From assembly GCA_965116355.1 (NCBI GenBank), contig OZ220679.1, positions 682,001 through 746,000 of the forward strand: a stretch of DNA of 64,000 bases, given 5' to 3'. Source of the stretch: UBA1127 sp965116355. Lineage in GTDB: Bacteria > Chloroflexota > Dehalococcoidia > Lucifugimonadales > UBA1127. Below the pieces are notes generated by a model. The model searched no databases and was not told where the DNA came from. It saw nothing but the letters and a program-made list of their open reading frames with translations. How positions within the stretch are numbered: the first letter of the stretch is position 1; each line of letters begins with the position of its first letter. Positions 1-8,225 of the stretch are shown here, piece by piece. The position numbers and the translations under genes were made by a program.

Positions 1-2
1 AC

Positions 3-524
3 CGCGTCATCGTGCGCCCCGAGACCCCCGCCGACTACGAAGCAGTGCGTGAGGTCCTCGACCTTGCGTTCCACGACAGTCCAGACAGCGAGTCCGCGCT
101 GGTGGAAGCCCTCCGCGCTCAATCGGACTACACGCCTGAGCTTTCACTGGTGGCGGATCTGGACGGGGCCATCGTGGGCCACATCATTTTCACTGACGCG
201 CGCATTGAGACCGCCACCGGTGTGGTCCCGGCGAAGGCCCTCGGTCCGCTGGCCGTGCACCCCGACTGGCAACAACACGGCATCGGGACACAGCTCGGCA
301 AGGAAGGCCTCGAAGCGTGTCGGCGCCTCGGACACCGCATCGCGGTGGTCATCGGACACTCGACCTACTATCCGCGCTTCGGCTTCCAACGGGGGCGGCC
401 CCTCGGCATCGAAATGTCGATCGGCCGACTGGAGCAGTCCCGGATGATCGTCGAACTCGTGCCCGGCGCGCTCGACGGCGTACGGGGCACCGTCTACTTC
501 TCGCCCCTCTTCGGCGAGGAGTAG
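3..524 (+). CDS. GNAT family N-acetyltransferase (YhbS-like), 5' end at window edge
   Basis: The product resembles YhbS-type GNAT acetyltransferases, which transfer an acetyl group from acetyl-CoA to an unidentified amine. The acetyl-CoA loop is visible as the Q/R-x-x-G-x-G/A-like stretch QQHGIGTQLG, preceded by the beta-4 strand ALGPLAVHPDW. The YYPRFGFQ motif near the C-terminus is typical of the YhbS subgroup. About 170 residues are seen, close to family length. A GTG lies at 12, but the frame stays open to the edge (codons for Arg-Val-Ile precede it) and the family usually has a few residues before this point, so the true start probably lies outside. The family is clear; the substrate is unknown. 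Confidence 0.8.
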   Translation, partial: RVIVRPETPADYEAVREVLDLAFHDSPDSESALVEALRAQSDYTPELSLVADLDGAIVGHIIFTDARIETATGVVPAKALGPLAVHPDWQQHGIGTQLGKEGLEACRRLGHRIAVVIGHSTYYPRFGFQRGRPLGIEMSIGRLEQSRMIVELVPGALDGVRGTVYFSPLFGEE

Positions 525-548
525 GCCACGACTCCTCAGCAAAGCGGG

Positions 549-554
549 TACAAT
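549..554 (+). promoter_or_regulatory. -10 promoter element TACAAT
   Basis: TACAAT lies 39 nt before the ATG of the LMW-phosphatase-like gene at 594. No convincing -35 is seen. TACAAT recurs before other genes in this window. Confidence 0.4.
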
Positions 555-593
555 GCCCGCAGCCCCAGAGAACTCTACGACCGGAGCAGAAGC

Positions 594-1016
594 ATGCTCG
601 TTATGTTCGTTTGCCAGGCCAACGTGGGCCGCAGCCAGGTCGCCGAGGCCTACTTTGAGCGCCTGTCGAGGCACGAGGTGTGCAGCAGCGGGCTGCGCGT
701 GGACGAGGAGATGGCGCGCAACAAGCCCGCGTCGGCGAAGTTGAAGGACAACTCGCGCCACTCGCTGCCGTACATGCTGGAGCGCGGCGTCGACATTTCG
801 GAGAAGGAGCGGACGCAGATCACGCCGGAGCTTGTCGCCGCGGCGGACCGGATCGTCGCCATCCTTCCGGCGGAGGAGGTGCCGGCCTCCCTCTCCGAGT
901 CCGGCAAGCTGACCGTGTGGGACCTGCCCGACCCGGTGGACCACCCCAACGCCGCCTGGGCGATCTTTGACGACATCGGTGAGCGGATCCAGGCGCTGGT
1001 GGCAGAGATAGGCTAG
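594..1016 (+). CDS. Low-molecular-weight phosphatase / arsenate reductase-like protein
   Basis: A 140-aa protein of the low-molecular-weight protein tyrosine phosphatase fold. The phosphate-binding P-loop C-x5-R-S is at the extreme N-terminus (CQANVGRS, Cys8 nucleophile, Arg14), as in this family. The general-acid Asp is probably in LPDPVDHP near residue 111. Related proteins act either as phosphotyrosine phosphatases or as thioredoxin-type arsenate reductases. Additional redox cysteines typical of ArsC are not evident (one other Cys, in VCSSGL), so phosphatase activity or an orphan role is more likely. The ATG fits the domain boundary and a -10 box lies upstream. Confidence 0.8.
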   Translation: MLVMFVCQANVGRSQVAEAYFERLSRHEVCSSGLRVDEEMARNKPASAKLKDNSRHSLPYMLERGVDISEKERTQITPELVAAADRIVAILPAEEVPASLSESGKLTVWDLPDPVDHPNAAWAIFDDIGERIQALVAEIG

Positions 1017-1075
1017 CCCGTTCCCCCCGTTTGCGGCTGGCGCGTCCCCGCGTTTCCCGTCCGTCTGGGCCGCGC

Positions 1076-1081
1076 TATACT
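1076..1081 (+). promoter_or_regulatory. -10 promoter element TATACT
   Basis: TATACT ends 10 nt before the TTG start of the MFS transporter gene. The implied transcript would have almost no leader. No good -35 is visible. Confidence 0.4.
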
Positions 1082-1091
1082 GACACGCACT

Positions 1092-2333
1092 TTGACTAAC
1101 GCGAATCCTCCCCCATCGCGGTCCCGCTCGTCGGGCGTATTCAGCGCGCGTACCATCCCCCTCTACGGTGCTTTCCTCGTGTGGGGCACGGGCGCGGGAG
1201 CCCAGAACCTCGCCCGCCCCCTCTTTGCCTTCGAACTTGAGGGCAGCATCTTCCTCGTCACCGTCCTCCTGGCATTCAGCGCAGTCGCGAGGCTGGTGGC
1301 GGCACCCATCACCGGCTTCATGACGGACCGGTGGGGCCGCCGGCCGTTGCTCATCGTGGGCGCGGGCATACGAGGTGCCACCGGCATTTTGTCCTTCTTC
1401 GCCGACACCTACATGGAGTTCTTCGTGCTGGAGTTCATCGGCGGCATGGGCATCGCCATGTGGAACACCAGCGCCAACATCCTGATCGCTGACGTCACCG
1501 AACCGAGCGTGCGTGGGCGCGTCGTCGCCGTGCGGGGCATGTCGATGAGAGCGGGGCAGTTTACGGGGCCGCTGCTTGGGGCGCTCATCGTGGCGTTCTT
1601 CGACATCAGGACCATCTTCCTCGTGAACGGCATCTCCAAGTTTCTGACGCTCCTCATCGCGTACTCCCTCATCAAGGAGAGCCGCGAAGAGCCGGCTGCG
1701 GGCGCACCCAGTCGGCAACGGCCGAGGCTCACCCTCTCGGCAGTCCGGCCCTTCCTGACGAGGACCTTCATCCTCGTCATTCTGGCGACGTTTGCGATCA
1801 GCACGATGGGGCAGGGCGTGTTCAACGGGCTTCTGCCCATCTACGCCCAGGAACTGGCCAACCTGGACGAGGCCGGCATCGGGACGCTCATCGGCATTGG
1901 CGGATTCATCTCCGTGGTAGTGGCCTTCCCGAGCGGCATGGTAAGCGACGGGCTCGGGCGGAAGTTCGCGCTTGTGCCCGGGCTTGCGTTGCTGGCCGTG
2001 TCGGCCTACCTGCTGAGCCTGGGCGACAACTACACGATGCTGCTCATCATGGTGTGCGTATACGGCGTCGCGTGGGGCATCAGCCAGGGGACGGCACAGA
2101 CATACGCAATGGACATCGCGCCCGCGCAACAGCGGGGGACGTTCCTGGGTGTGTGGTCGCTCTTCCAGGCCGCGGGAGGCTTCGTTTCGCCGCTGGTGGT
2201 GGGCGGCCTGGCCGAGTGGTGGAGCTTCGGCAACACCTTCGTCGCCGTGGCCGGTTGGCTGGCCGTGTGCGCTCTGCTCATCGCGCTGTTCGCGCCCGAG
2301 ACGCGCTGGCGGGCGGTGCCGAGAGGCTCCTAG
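1092..2333 (+). CDS. MFS transporter
   Basis: A 413-aa polytopic membrane protein of the major facilitator superfamily with about 12 predicted transmembrane segments. The MFS motif A is present between helices 2 and 3 (FMTDRWGRRPLL), and a degenerate copy occurs in the second half (GMVSDGLGRKFAL). Substrates cannot be assigned; similarity of layout to drug or metabolite exporters is only general. The start is read as TTG at 1092. No Shine-Dalgarno sequence is visible and a -10 box sits 10 nt upstream. The stop overlaps the gatA stop on the opposite strand by a few bases at a shared CTAG, so the two genes are tightly convergent. Confidence 0.85.
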   Translation: MTNANPPPSRSRSSGVFSARTIPLYGAFLVWGTGAGAQNLARPLFAFELEGSIFLVTVLLAFSAVARLVAAPITGFMTDRWGRRPLLIVGAGIRGATGILSFFADTYMEFFVLEFIGGMGIAMWNTSANILIADVTEPSVRGRVVAVRGMSMRAGQFTGPLLGALIVAFFDIRTIFLVNGISKFLTLLIAYSLIKESREEPAAGAPSRQRPRLTLSAVRPFLTRTFILVILATFAISTMGQGVFNGLLPIYAQELANLDEAGIGTLIGIGGFISVVVAFPSGMVSDGLGRKFALVPGLALLAVSAYLLSLGDNYTMLLIMVCVYGVAWGISQGTAQTYAMDIAPAQQRGTFLGVWSLFQAAGGFVSPLVVGGLAEWWSFGNTFVAVAGWLAVCALLIALFAPETRWRAVPRGS

Positions 2334-3793
2334 CTCCCCAGCCCCTCCGGCCGATGGCGGTGCCAGTCCGTCGCCTGCTGGTAGGCGTGGGCAATGCGAA
2401 GGATCGCCTCCTCTCCGAGGGCCGGGCCCATAACCTGCATGCCGATGGGCATCCCCTCCGAGAACCCGCAAGGCACGGAGATGCAGGGGATGCCGGCGAT
2501 GTTCACCGGGATCGTCAGCACGTCGCTCTTGTACATCGCGACCGGGTCGTCCGTCTTCTCGCCGATGCGGAAGGCGACTGTCGGCGAGGTTGGCGTGATG
2601 AGCGCATCGAAGCGCTGGAACGCCTCCTCGAACTCGCGGCGGATGAGGGTGCGGACCTTGAGCGCCTTCAGGTAGTAGGCGTCGTAGTAACCCGCCGAAA
2701 GCGCGTAGGTGCCGAGCATGATGCGCCGTTTCACCTCCGCGCCGAAGCCCCTCGACCGCGTTCGCTCCTGCGTCTCCCACGCCGTGGCCGCCTCGTCGAC
2801 AGAGAAGCCGTACTTGACACCGTCGTAGCGGGCGAGGTTCGTCGAGCACTCCGACGGCGCGATGATGTAGTAGACGGCCAGAGCGTAGGAGGTCAGTGGG
2901 AGAGAGCACTCCTCCACCTCCGCGCCCGCGTCGCGCAGCACGCCGATAGCCCGCTGCACGGCCTCGTCGACCGGCGCGTCGATGCCGTCGCCGAAGTATT
3001 CGCGCGGGATGCCGAGGCGCATGCCGCGGATGTCGCCGGTCAGGGCGGCGGTGTAGTCGGGGCGGCCGCCGGGAATGGACGTCGAGTCGCGCGGGTCGTG
3101 GCCGGCGATGGCGTTGAGCACCGTCGCGCTGTCCTCCGCGTCGCGCGTCAGCGGTCCGATCTGGTCGAGGGAGCTTGCAAAGGCGACGAGACCGAACCGG
3201 CTCACGAGGCCGTAGGTCGGCTTGAGGCCGGTGATCCCACACAGGGACGCCGGCTGGCGGATGCTGCCGCCTGTGTCGCTTCCGAGCGAGAAGAAAGCCT
3301 CACCCGCCGCGACAGCGGCCGCGCTGCCCCCGCTGGAGCCGCCGGGCACGCGGTCGAGCCCCCACGGGTTATGGGTGACGTGGAAGGCGGAGTTCTCCGT
3401 TGACGAGCCCATGGCGAACTCGTCCATGTTTCCTTTGCCCATGAGCACCGGGCCTCGCTCATACAGCCGCTCGACGACCGTGGCGTTGTAGAGCGGCACG
3501 AAGTTCTCCAGGATGCGCGACGAGCACGTCGTCCGGATGCCGCGGGTGGACATGACGTCCTTGATCTGCATGGGGATGCCGGTGAGCGGTGTGGCCGTAC
3601 CCTCTGCCATGCTGCGGTCCGCTGCCGCGGCGGCCTCGCGCGCCACGTCCTCCGTGACGGTGACGAAGGCGCCCACCTGCGGCTCGACGGCGGCGATGCG
3701 CGCAAGCACGGCCTCAGTGAGTTCGGCCGAGGAGAGTTGGCGGGTGTCCAGCAGGGCGCGGGCCTCATGGATGGTGAGGTCGAAGGGTTCCAC
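2330..3793 (-). CDS. gatA: Asp-tRNA(Asn)/Glu-tRNA(Gln) amidotransferase subunit A
   Basis: GatA is the glutaminase/amidase subunit of the GatCAB complex, which converts mischarged Glu-tRNA(Gln) or Asp-tRNA(Asn) to Gln-tRNA(Gln) or Asn-tRNA(Asn). The 487-aa product has the amidase signature GGSSGGSAAAVA. The Ser-cisSer-Lys triad is visible as Lys78 (QIKDV), Ser153 and Ser177 (GSDTGGSIRQ). The start is GTG at 3793, placed immediately after the gatC TAA, so the two are translationally adjacent in a gatC-gatA operon. gatB is not in the window. Confidence 0.97.
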   Translation of the reverse strand: MEPFDLTIHEARALLDTRQLSSAELTEAVLARIAAVEPQVGAFVTVTEDVAREAAAAADRSMAEGTATPLTGIPMQIKDVMSTRGIRTTCSSRILENFVPLYNATVVERLYERGPVLMGKGNMDEFAMGSSTENSAFHVTHNPWGLDRVPGGSSGGSAAAVAAGEAFFSLGSDTGGSIRQPASLCGITGLKPTYGLVSRFGLVAFASSLDQIGPLTRDAEDSATVLNAIAGHDPRDSTSIPGGRPDYTAALTGDIRGMRLGIPREYFGDGIDAPVDEAVQRAIGVLRDAGAEVEECSLPLTSYALAVYYIIAPSECSTNLARYDGVKYGFSVDEAATAWETQERTRSRGFGAEVKRRIMLGTYALSAGYYDAYYLKALKVRTLIRREFEEAFQRFDALITPTSPTVAFRIGEKTDDPVAMYKSDVLTIPVNIAGIPCISVPCGFSEGMPIGMQVMGPALGEEAILRIAHAYQQATDWHRHRPEGLGS

Positions 3794-4084
3794 TTAGTCC
3801 TCCAGCACCGTGCGGACTTGGAAGTACTGCCCGTAGGAGTCGGGGGCGTTGGCGAGCACCTGGTCGGGGCTGTAGGGGGGCCGGGCCTCATCCTCCCGCA
3901 TGACGGTCGTCAGCGGCACAGAGTGGCTGGTCGGTGTCACCTCGTCCGTTTCAAGCTCGCTCAGTACTTGGAACTGCTCCAGGATGCTGCCGAGTTGCTC
4001 GCGAATGACCTCCACCTCGTCGTCCGAGAGGTAGATGTGGTAGATGGCTGCCAGGTGGAGCACTTCCTCACGTGAGAGGGCCAT
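3794..4084 (-). CDS. gatC: Asp-tRNA(Asn)/Glu-tRNA(Gln) amidotransferase subunit C
   Basis: A 96-aa protein with the GatC pattern: N-terminal helix MALSREEVLHLAAI, then LGSILEQFQVLSELETDEV and the conserved REDEARP-type tail. GatC wraps around GatA and stabilises the amidotransferase. The ATG at 4084 has a GGGGGA ribosome-binding site 5 nt upstream; an alternative ATG four codons earlier is less well spaced. The gene is read leftwards and abuts gatA. A TTGAAG-N17-TACACT promoter lies upstream inside the end of ruvX. Confidence 0.93.
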   Translation of the reverse strand: MALSREEVLHLAAIYHIYLSDDEVEVIREQLGSILEQFQVLSELETDEVTPTSHSVPLTTVMREDEARPPYSPDQVLANAPDSYGQYFQVRTVLED

Positions 4085-4120
4085 GGAATCCCCCATGTCG
4101 TCGTTACGGAAACCGTCACC

Positions 4121-4149
4121 AGTGTAGCAAAGGGGTAGGGGCGCTTCAA
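4121..4149 (-). promoter_or_regulatory. Promoter of gatC-gatA
   Basis: On the minus strand, TTGAAG (4149-4144) is separated by 17 nt from TACACT (4126-4121). The implied leader to the gatC ATG is about 30 nt. It lies over the 3' end of ruvX. Confidence 0.55.
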
Positions 4150-4562
4150 GGCGAGCCGGTGTCCAGCCATTCCTGCAGGATGATGGCGGCGGCGAGGGCG
4201 TCGACGCGGCCGGGCTCCCGCGACGGTTCGACGCCCACGTCGCGCAGGCGGCGTTCGGCCTCAGCCGAGGTGTACTGCTCGTTGACGGTGTGGACGGGCA
4301 GCGGACAAACATCATTCAGCGCGGAGATGAAAGACTGCACCGCCTGTGCCTGCGGGCCGATGGAGCCGTCGAGGGACAGCGGCATCCCGACGACGATGGC
4401 GGCCGCCTCGTTCTCCCGTGCGAGTCTCGCGATCGTCTCGAGGCCGCCCTGCACAGCGCGGCGGTCGATGGTCGCGAGAGGCGTTGCAAGCATGCCCGTG
4501 GGGTCGCTGAGTGCAACGCCGATGCGCCGGTCACCGACGTCCAGGCCCAGGATGCGGGCCAC
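4146..4562 (-). CDS. ruvX: Holliday junction resolvase-like protein / pre-16S rRNA nuclease YqgF
   Basis: A 138-aa RNase H-fold protein. The N-terminal D-x-G-x-x-R-I-G-x-A-x-S-D motif is intact (DVGDRRIGVALSD), followed by the VVGMPLSLDG strand, the NEQYTSAEAE segment and a terminal Asp in VDALAAAIILQEWL. YqgF matures the 5' end of 16S rRNA in E. coli; a Holliday-junction role is proposed for some relatives. The GTG at 4562 is the start that gives the usual N-terminus (Val-Ala-Arg-Ile-Leu-Gly-Leu-Asp). It lies 5 nt after the upstream membrane-protein gene, so they are probably co-transcribed. Confidence 0.9.
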   Translation of the reverse strand: MARILGLDVGDRRIGVALSDPTGMLATPLATIDRRAVQGGLETIARLARENEAAAIVVGMPLSLDGSIGPQAQAVQSFISALNDVCPLPVHTVNEQYTSAEAERRLRDVGVEPSREPGRVDALAAAIILQEWLDTGSP

Positions 4563-4567
4563 GGACG

Positions 4568-5221
4568 CTAGCCGCCGCTCGCGGGGGCAGGGCTGCTCCC
4601 GACGCGCTGCAGATTGCGGAGACCTTGGAGGCCGTAGTAGGTGTAGCCCCAGCCAAGAGCGGCGAACAGGCACGGGGCGCCTACCACACCCGCACTGGCA
4701 TACAGCTTCGTAATGTCGCCGGTGAACAGCCACGGGCCAACCATTGCCACAATCGGCACCGGCAGAAGGACCCACGTCTGGACCCACGGCCTATCGCGCA
4801 GGAACACCGTCGCGAAATAGCCCAGGACCATCGCCGCAAGGGCTAGGAGCGACCCCCTTACGAGCTCCGGGTCCTGCTCCTGTTCCAGCGCAAACTGGTC
4901 GTTGATGCCCTGAGGATTGATGGCGAAGGAGGCATAGATGAAGGCGAAAAAGACGCCAATTCCCAAACCGAACCGCAGCATCGTCCGACCGCGACTGATC
5001 CACCGGCGGTAGGGGACCCTCGGGTCGACGGGAATCTCGACGCGGGGCTGGGCGCCCTCGGGCGGGGGCAGCGTCTTGCGCCACCAGAGGTCCATCGCAA
5101 CTGAAATGCCGCCGAAGAGGATGGTGGCCCCAACAGTCAGAAAAAAGGGCCAATACTCGAAGACCTGACCCCAGAAGCCTTCAAATACTGCCAGCGCTAC
5201 CAACGAATCGCTCATGACCAT
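4568..5221 (-). CDS. Hypothetical multi-pass membrane protein
   Basis: A 217-aa protein I do not recognise. Hydrophobic segments are visible near residues 22-42 (WPFFLTVGATILFGG), 82-100 (FGLGIGVFFAFIYASFAI), 124-142 (LLALAAMVLGYFATVF), 150-168 (WVLLPVPIVAMVGPWLF) and 177-195, which gives about five membrane spans. The loop after the first segment is proline-rich and basic (WWRKTLPPPEG). It sits just upstream of ruvX, probably in the same transcript. Two ATG codons two codons apart are possible starts. Confidence 0.6.
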   Translation of the reverse strand: MVMSDSLVALAVFEGFWGQVFEYWPFFLTVGATILFGGISVAMDLWWRKTLPPPEGAQPRVEIPVDPRVPYRRWISRGRTMLRFGLGIGVFFAFIYASFAINPQGINDQFALEQEQDPELVRGSLLALAAMVLGYFATVFLRDRPWVQTWVLLPVPIVAMVGPWLFTGDITKLYASAGVVGAPCLFAALGWGYTYYGLQGLRNLQRVGSSPAPASGG

Positions 5222-5269
5222 CTAACCCCCGACGACTCGCGAATTCCTCGCGTCCATGTGCATGCAAAA

Positions 5270-8011
5270 TTATCCACCCTTACCCACGGCCTTGCCAACC
5301 AGCGACGGCGCAAGAGCAAGCGCCTCCTCCAGCTTCTCCGGCTTCGAGCCCCCGGCTTGCGCCATGTCCGGCTTGCCTCCTCCGCCGCCGCCGACAACCG
5401 CTGCCGCTTCCCGGACAAGGGTGGCCGCATTGAGGCCCCGCTCTACCAGGTCCGGCGTAACCATGGAAATCAGCATCGGTTTCTCGTTGGCGACCGCGCC
5501 AAGCATGACGACGCCGCTCCCGAGCCTGTCCCGAAGGTGGCCTGCCATGTCGCGCAGCACGTCCGCCGAGGGCGCGGTCACTCTCGCCGACACGACGCTG
5601 ACGCCATTGACGTCCCTGGCTTCCAGGACTAGGCCGGCGGCCTCCGCCCGCGCATTCGCGCGCTCTAGCGATTCCGCGCGGCGTCGCTCGGCGTCGAGCT
5701 GCGCCTTGAGTGCCTCGATGCGCGCCTCCACGTCGGCGGGCGTCGTCTCGAGCCGTTGCGCGGCGGACTCGAGCGTCGCGAGGTTGCTTCGCGCCATCGC
5801 CTCGGCGGCGCGGCCGGTCACCGCCTCCACGCGGCGGATGCCCGAGCCAATGGAGCTCTCGCTCGTGATGAGGAACAGTCCCACCTCGCCAGGCCGGTCG
5901 AGGTGCGTGCCGCCGCAGACCTCCCGGCTGAAGGGCCGGGCATCCCCTGCGTCCGGGTCGTCCACGCCCATGTCGATGACGCGGACCTTCTCGCCGTACT
6001 TGTCGCCGAAGAAGGCCAGATAGCCGGACTCCACCGCGCCCGCGTAGCTCAGCTCGTTGCGGACGGAGGCGGCGTTGCGGCGGACCTGCTCGTTGACCAG
6101 CCGCTCCACCTCGCCGATCTCCTCCGGCGCCATGGCCTGCAGGTGCGTGAAGTCGAACCGCAGGCGGTCGGGCGCGACGAGCGAGCCGGCCTGCCGCACG
6201 TGGCCGCCGAGCACGCGGCGCAGCGCCTCGTGCAGCAGGTGCGTCGACGAGTGGTTGCGCGCGACGTCCATGCGCCGCTCGCGGTCCACGCGCGCCTCGA
6301 CCTGGTCGCCGGGCGAGACGACGCCGCTGCGGACACGGGCCTTGTGCACGATGAGCCCGTCCATGGGCGACTGGGTGTCCGAAACGTCGATGTGCCCGCG
6401 CAGCGAGAGGATCGCGCCCGTGTCGCCGACCTGGCCGCCACCCTCCGCGTAGAAGGGCGTCTCGCGCAGCACGACCTCGATCTCCTGCCCTGCCTCCGCG
6501 CTGTCGAGGGCATCGCCGTCGGAGGTGAGGACCGCGAGAACGTCCGTCTGCTGCGTCAGTCGGTCGTAGCCCACAAAGTCGACGCGGCCCACGCCGAGAT
6601 CGCGGTACTTGAAGATCTTGGCCTCGCCGCCGGCGCCAATGCGGGACTCCGTTGCGGCTCGACCGCGCTCCCGCTGCGCTTCCATCTCCCGCTCGAAGGC
6701 CTCCATGTCAACGCTCAGGCCGCGCTCCCGCGCGATGTCCTGCGTCTCCTCCACAGGGAAACCGTAGGTGTCGTAGAGCGTGAATGCGAGGGCGCCGGAG
6801 AAGACGCCGCCGATGCCGTTGCTGGCGGAGAGGGCCTCCTCCATGATGGTGAGCCCCTGCTCAAGGACGCGACTGAACTGCTGCTCTTCGCCCTCCAGCA
6901 CGCGAAGTATGAAGGCGCGGTTCTGCACCAGCTCCGGGTACGCGCCGCCCATGCGCTCGACGACGACGTCTGCCACCTCGGTCAGGAACGGCTCGGTCAG
7001 ACCTAGCTTCCGCCCGAACCGGACCGCGCGGCGGATGAGTCGCCGCAGCACGTAGCCGCGGCCCTCGTTGCCGGGGATGACTCCGTCGCTGATGAGGAAC
7101 GTCGCGCCGCGGGTGTGCTCGGCGACGACGCGCATTGGCACGTCCGTCTCCAGCGATGCCCCGTAGCGAACGCCGGCCAGCTCCCCAACCGTGCCAATGA
7201 TGGGCTGGTAGAGGTCCGTGTCGAAGATGTTGCTGGCGCCCTGCTTGATGATGGCGATCCGCTCGAGCCCCATGCCGGTGTCGACGTTGGGCTTGGGCAG
7301 CGGGCTCAGCTCGCCCTCCATGTCCTGGTAATACTGCATGAACACCAGGTTCCAGAACTCGACGAACCGCTCGCAGCGGTCGCAGTTGGGGTGGCAGCCG
7401 GGCTGCTCCTCCGGCTTCATGCCGGCCGCGACCCACACCGCCACCTCCGCAGGCGATGCCAACGGCGCGCACCCAAGCTCCTCGCCGAAGTCGTAGTGGA
7501 GCTCGGAGCACGGCCCGCAGGGGCCCTCGGCGCCGGGAGGGCCCCACCAGTTGTCGCTCTTGCCGTAGCGGTACAGCCGCTCCGACGGCGCGCCCGAGAC
7601 CTCACGCCAGAGTGCCTCCGCTTCGTCGTCGTCCGTGTAGACCGTCAGAAAGAGCTTGTCCGGCGGCAACTCCAGGTGCTGCGTCACGAACTCCCACGCG
7701 AACTCGATGGCGCCCTGCTTGAAGTAGTCACCGACGGAGAAGTTGCCCAGCATCTCGAAAAAGGTCAGGTGCTTGTGGTCGCCCACCTCCTCGATGTCGG
7801 TAGTGCGAAAGCACTTCTGCGCGGACGTCATGCGGCTGCGCGGCGCGGCAGCCTCGCCGAGGAAGTAGGGCTTGAACTGCACCATGCCCGCTGTCGTCAG
7901 CAACAGCGTTGGGTCCCCGGAGGGCACCAGCGAGGAGCTCGGCACCAGCAGGTGGCCGCGCTCCTGAAAGTAGTCCAGATACCCTTGCCTCAGTTCATCG
8001 ACGGTTCGCAT
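5270..8011 (-). CDS. alaS: Alanyl-tRNA synthetase
   Basis: AlaRS charges tRNA-Ala. The product (913 aa from ATG 8011) has the class II catalytic domain (FFEMLGNFSVGDYFK, ERIAIIKQG), then the editing domain with the zinc-type motif HSSTHLLHEAL and the distal CGGTHLD, and the C-terminal DHHA1 domain with its glycine run (VVGGGGGGKPDMAQAGG). The chosen ATG gives the usual N-terminus MRTVDELRQGYLDYF and has a GGAG about 12 nt upstream; an ATG six codons earlier (8029) is an alternative. A TACAAT -10 on the minus strand lies 59-64 nt upstream. Confidence 0.97.
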   Translation of the reverse strand: MRTVDELRQGYLDYFQERGHLLVPSSSLVPSGDPTLLLTTAGMVQFKPYFLGEAAAPRSRMTSAQKCFRTTDIEEVGDHKHLTFFEMLGNFSVGDYFKQGAIEFAWEFVTQHLELPPDKLFLTVYTDDDEAEALWREVSGAPSERLYRYGKSDNWWGPPGAEGPCGPCSELHYDFGEELGCAPLASPAEVAVWVAAGMKPEEQPGCHPNCDRCERFVEFWNLVFMQYYQDMEGELSPLPKPNVDTGMGLERIAIIKQGASNIFDTDLYQPIIGTVGELAGVRYGASLETDVPMRVVAEHTRGATFLISDGVIPGNEGRGYVLRRLIRRAVRFGRKLGLTEPFLTEVADVVVERMGGAYPELVQNRAFILRVLEGEEQQFSRVLEQGLTIMEEALSASNGIGGVFSGALAFTLYDTYGFPVEETQDIARERGLSVDMEAFEREMEAQRERGRAATESRIGAGGEAKIFKYRDLGVGRVDFVGYDRLTQQTDVLAVLTSDGDALDSAEAGQEIEVVLRETPFYAEGGGQVGDTGAILSLRGHIDVSDTQSPMDGLIVHKARVRSGVVSPGDQVEARVDRERRMDVARNHSSTHLLHEALRRVLGGHVRQAGSLVAPDRLRFDFTHLQAMAPEEIGEVERLVNEQVRRNAASVRNELSYAGAVESGYLAFFGDKYGEKVRVIDMGVDDPDAGDARPFSREVCGGTHLDRPGEVGLFLITSESSIGSGIRRVEAVTGRAAEAMARSNLATLESAAQRLETTPADVEARIEALKAQLDAERRRAESLERANARAEAAGLVLEARDVNGVSVVSARVTAPSADVLRDMAGHLRDRLGSGVVMLGAVANEKPMLISMVTPDLVERGLNAATLVREAAAVVGGGGGGKPDMAQAGGSKPEKLEEALALAPSLVGKAVGKGG

Positions 8012-8069
8012 CCGAGTCGTTCGCTCCATGGCCGCGAGTCTGCGGGGCGGCGCCCGCCCACAACGCTCA

Positions 8070-8075
8070 ATTGTA
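8070..8075 (-). promoter_or_regulatory. -10 element of alaS
   Basis: TACAAT is read on the minus strand upstream of alaS. No strong -35 is present at 16-18 nt. Confidence 0.4.
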
Positions 8076-8100
8076 GCAAAACGCCTGCTCTCATGCCCGC

Positions 8101-8130
8101 CTCGCGCGAGCATGGCGCGCGCATGCGCGC
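8101..8130. repeat. Two adjacent perfect palindromes between divergent genes
   Basis: A 10-bp palindrome CTCGCGCGAG (8101-8110) is followed by a 14-bp palindrome GCGCGCATGCGCGC (8117-8130). They lie between the divergent alaS and amidohydrolase promoters and could be operator sites, but the low sequence complexity makes chance plausible. Confidence 0.35.
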
Positions 8131-8160
8131 TTGCCCCCCGTGCTCCCGGCGTGATACAAC
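8131..8160 (+). promoter_or_regulatory. Candidate promoter of the amidohydrolase gene at 8226
   Basis: TTGCCC (8131-8136), 18 nt spacer, TACAAC (8155-8160). It precedes the gene by 65 nt. Confidence 0.4.
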
Positions 8161-8225
8161 GTAATCGTTTACCGCAATGGTCGCTGCAGAGCTAACCGCA
8201 GGACGTGGCCAGGAGGGGAGCAACG

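Noticed and set aside
144..3242. Open frame of over 1000 codons on the minus strand
   Set aside because: It runs antisense to, or out of frame with, the GNAT, phosphatase, MFS and gatA genes, and its composition (Arg/His/Gly-rich) is that of a GC-rich shadow frame.
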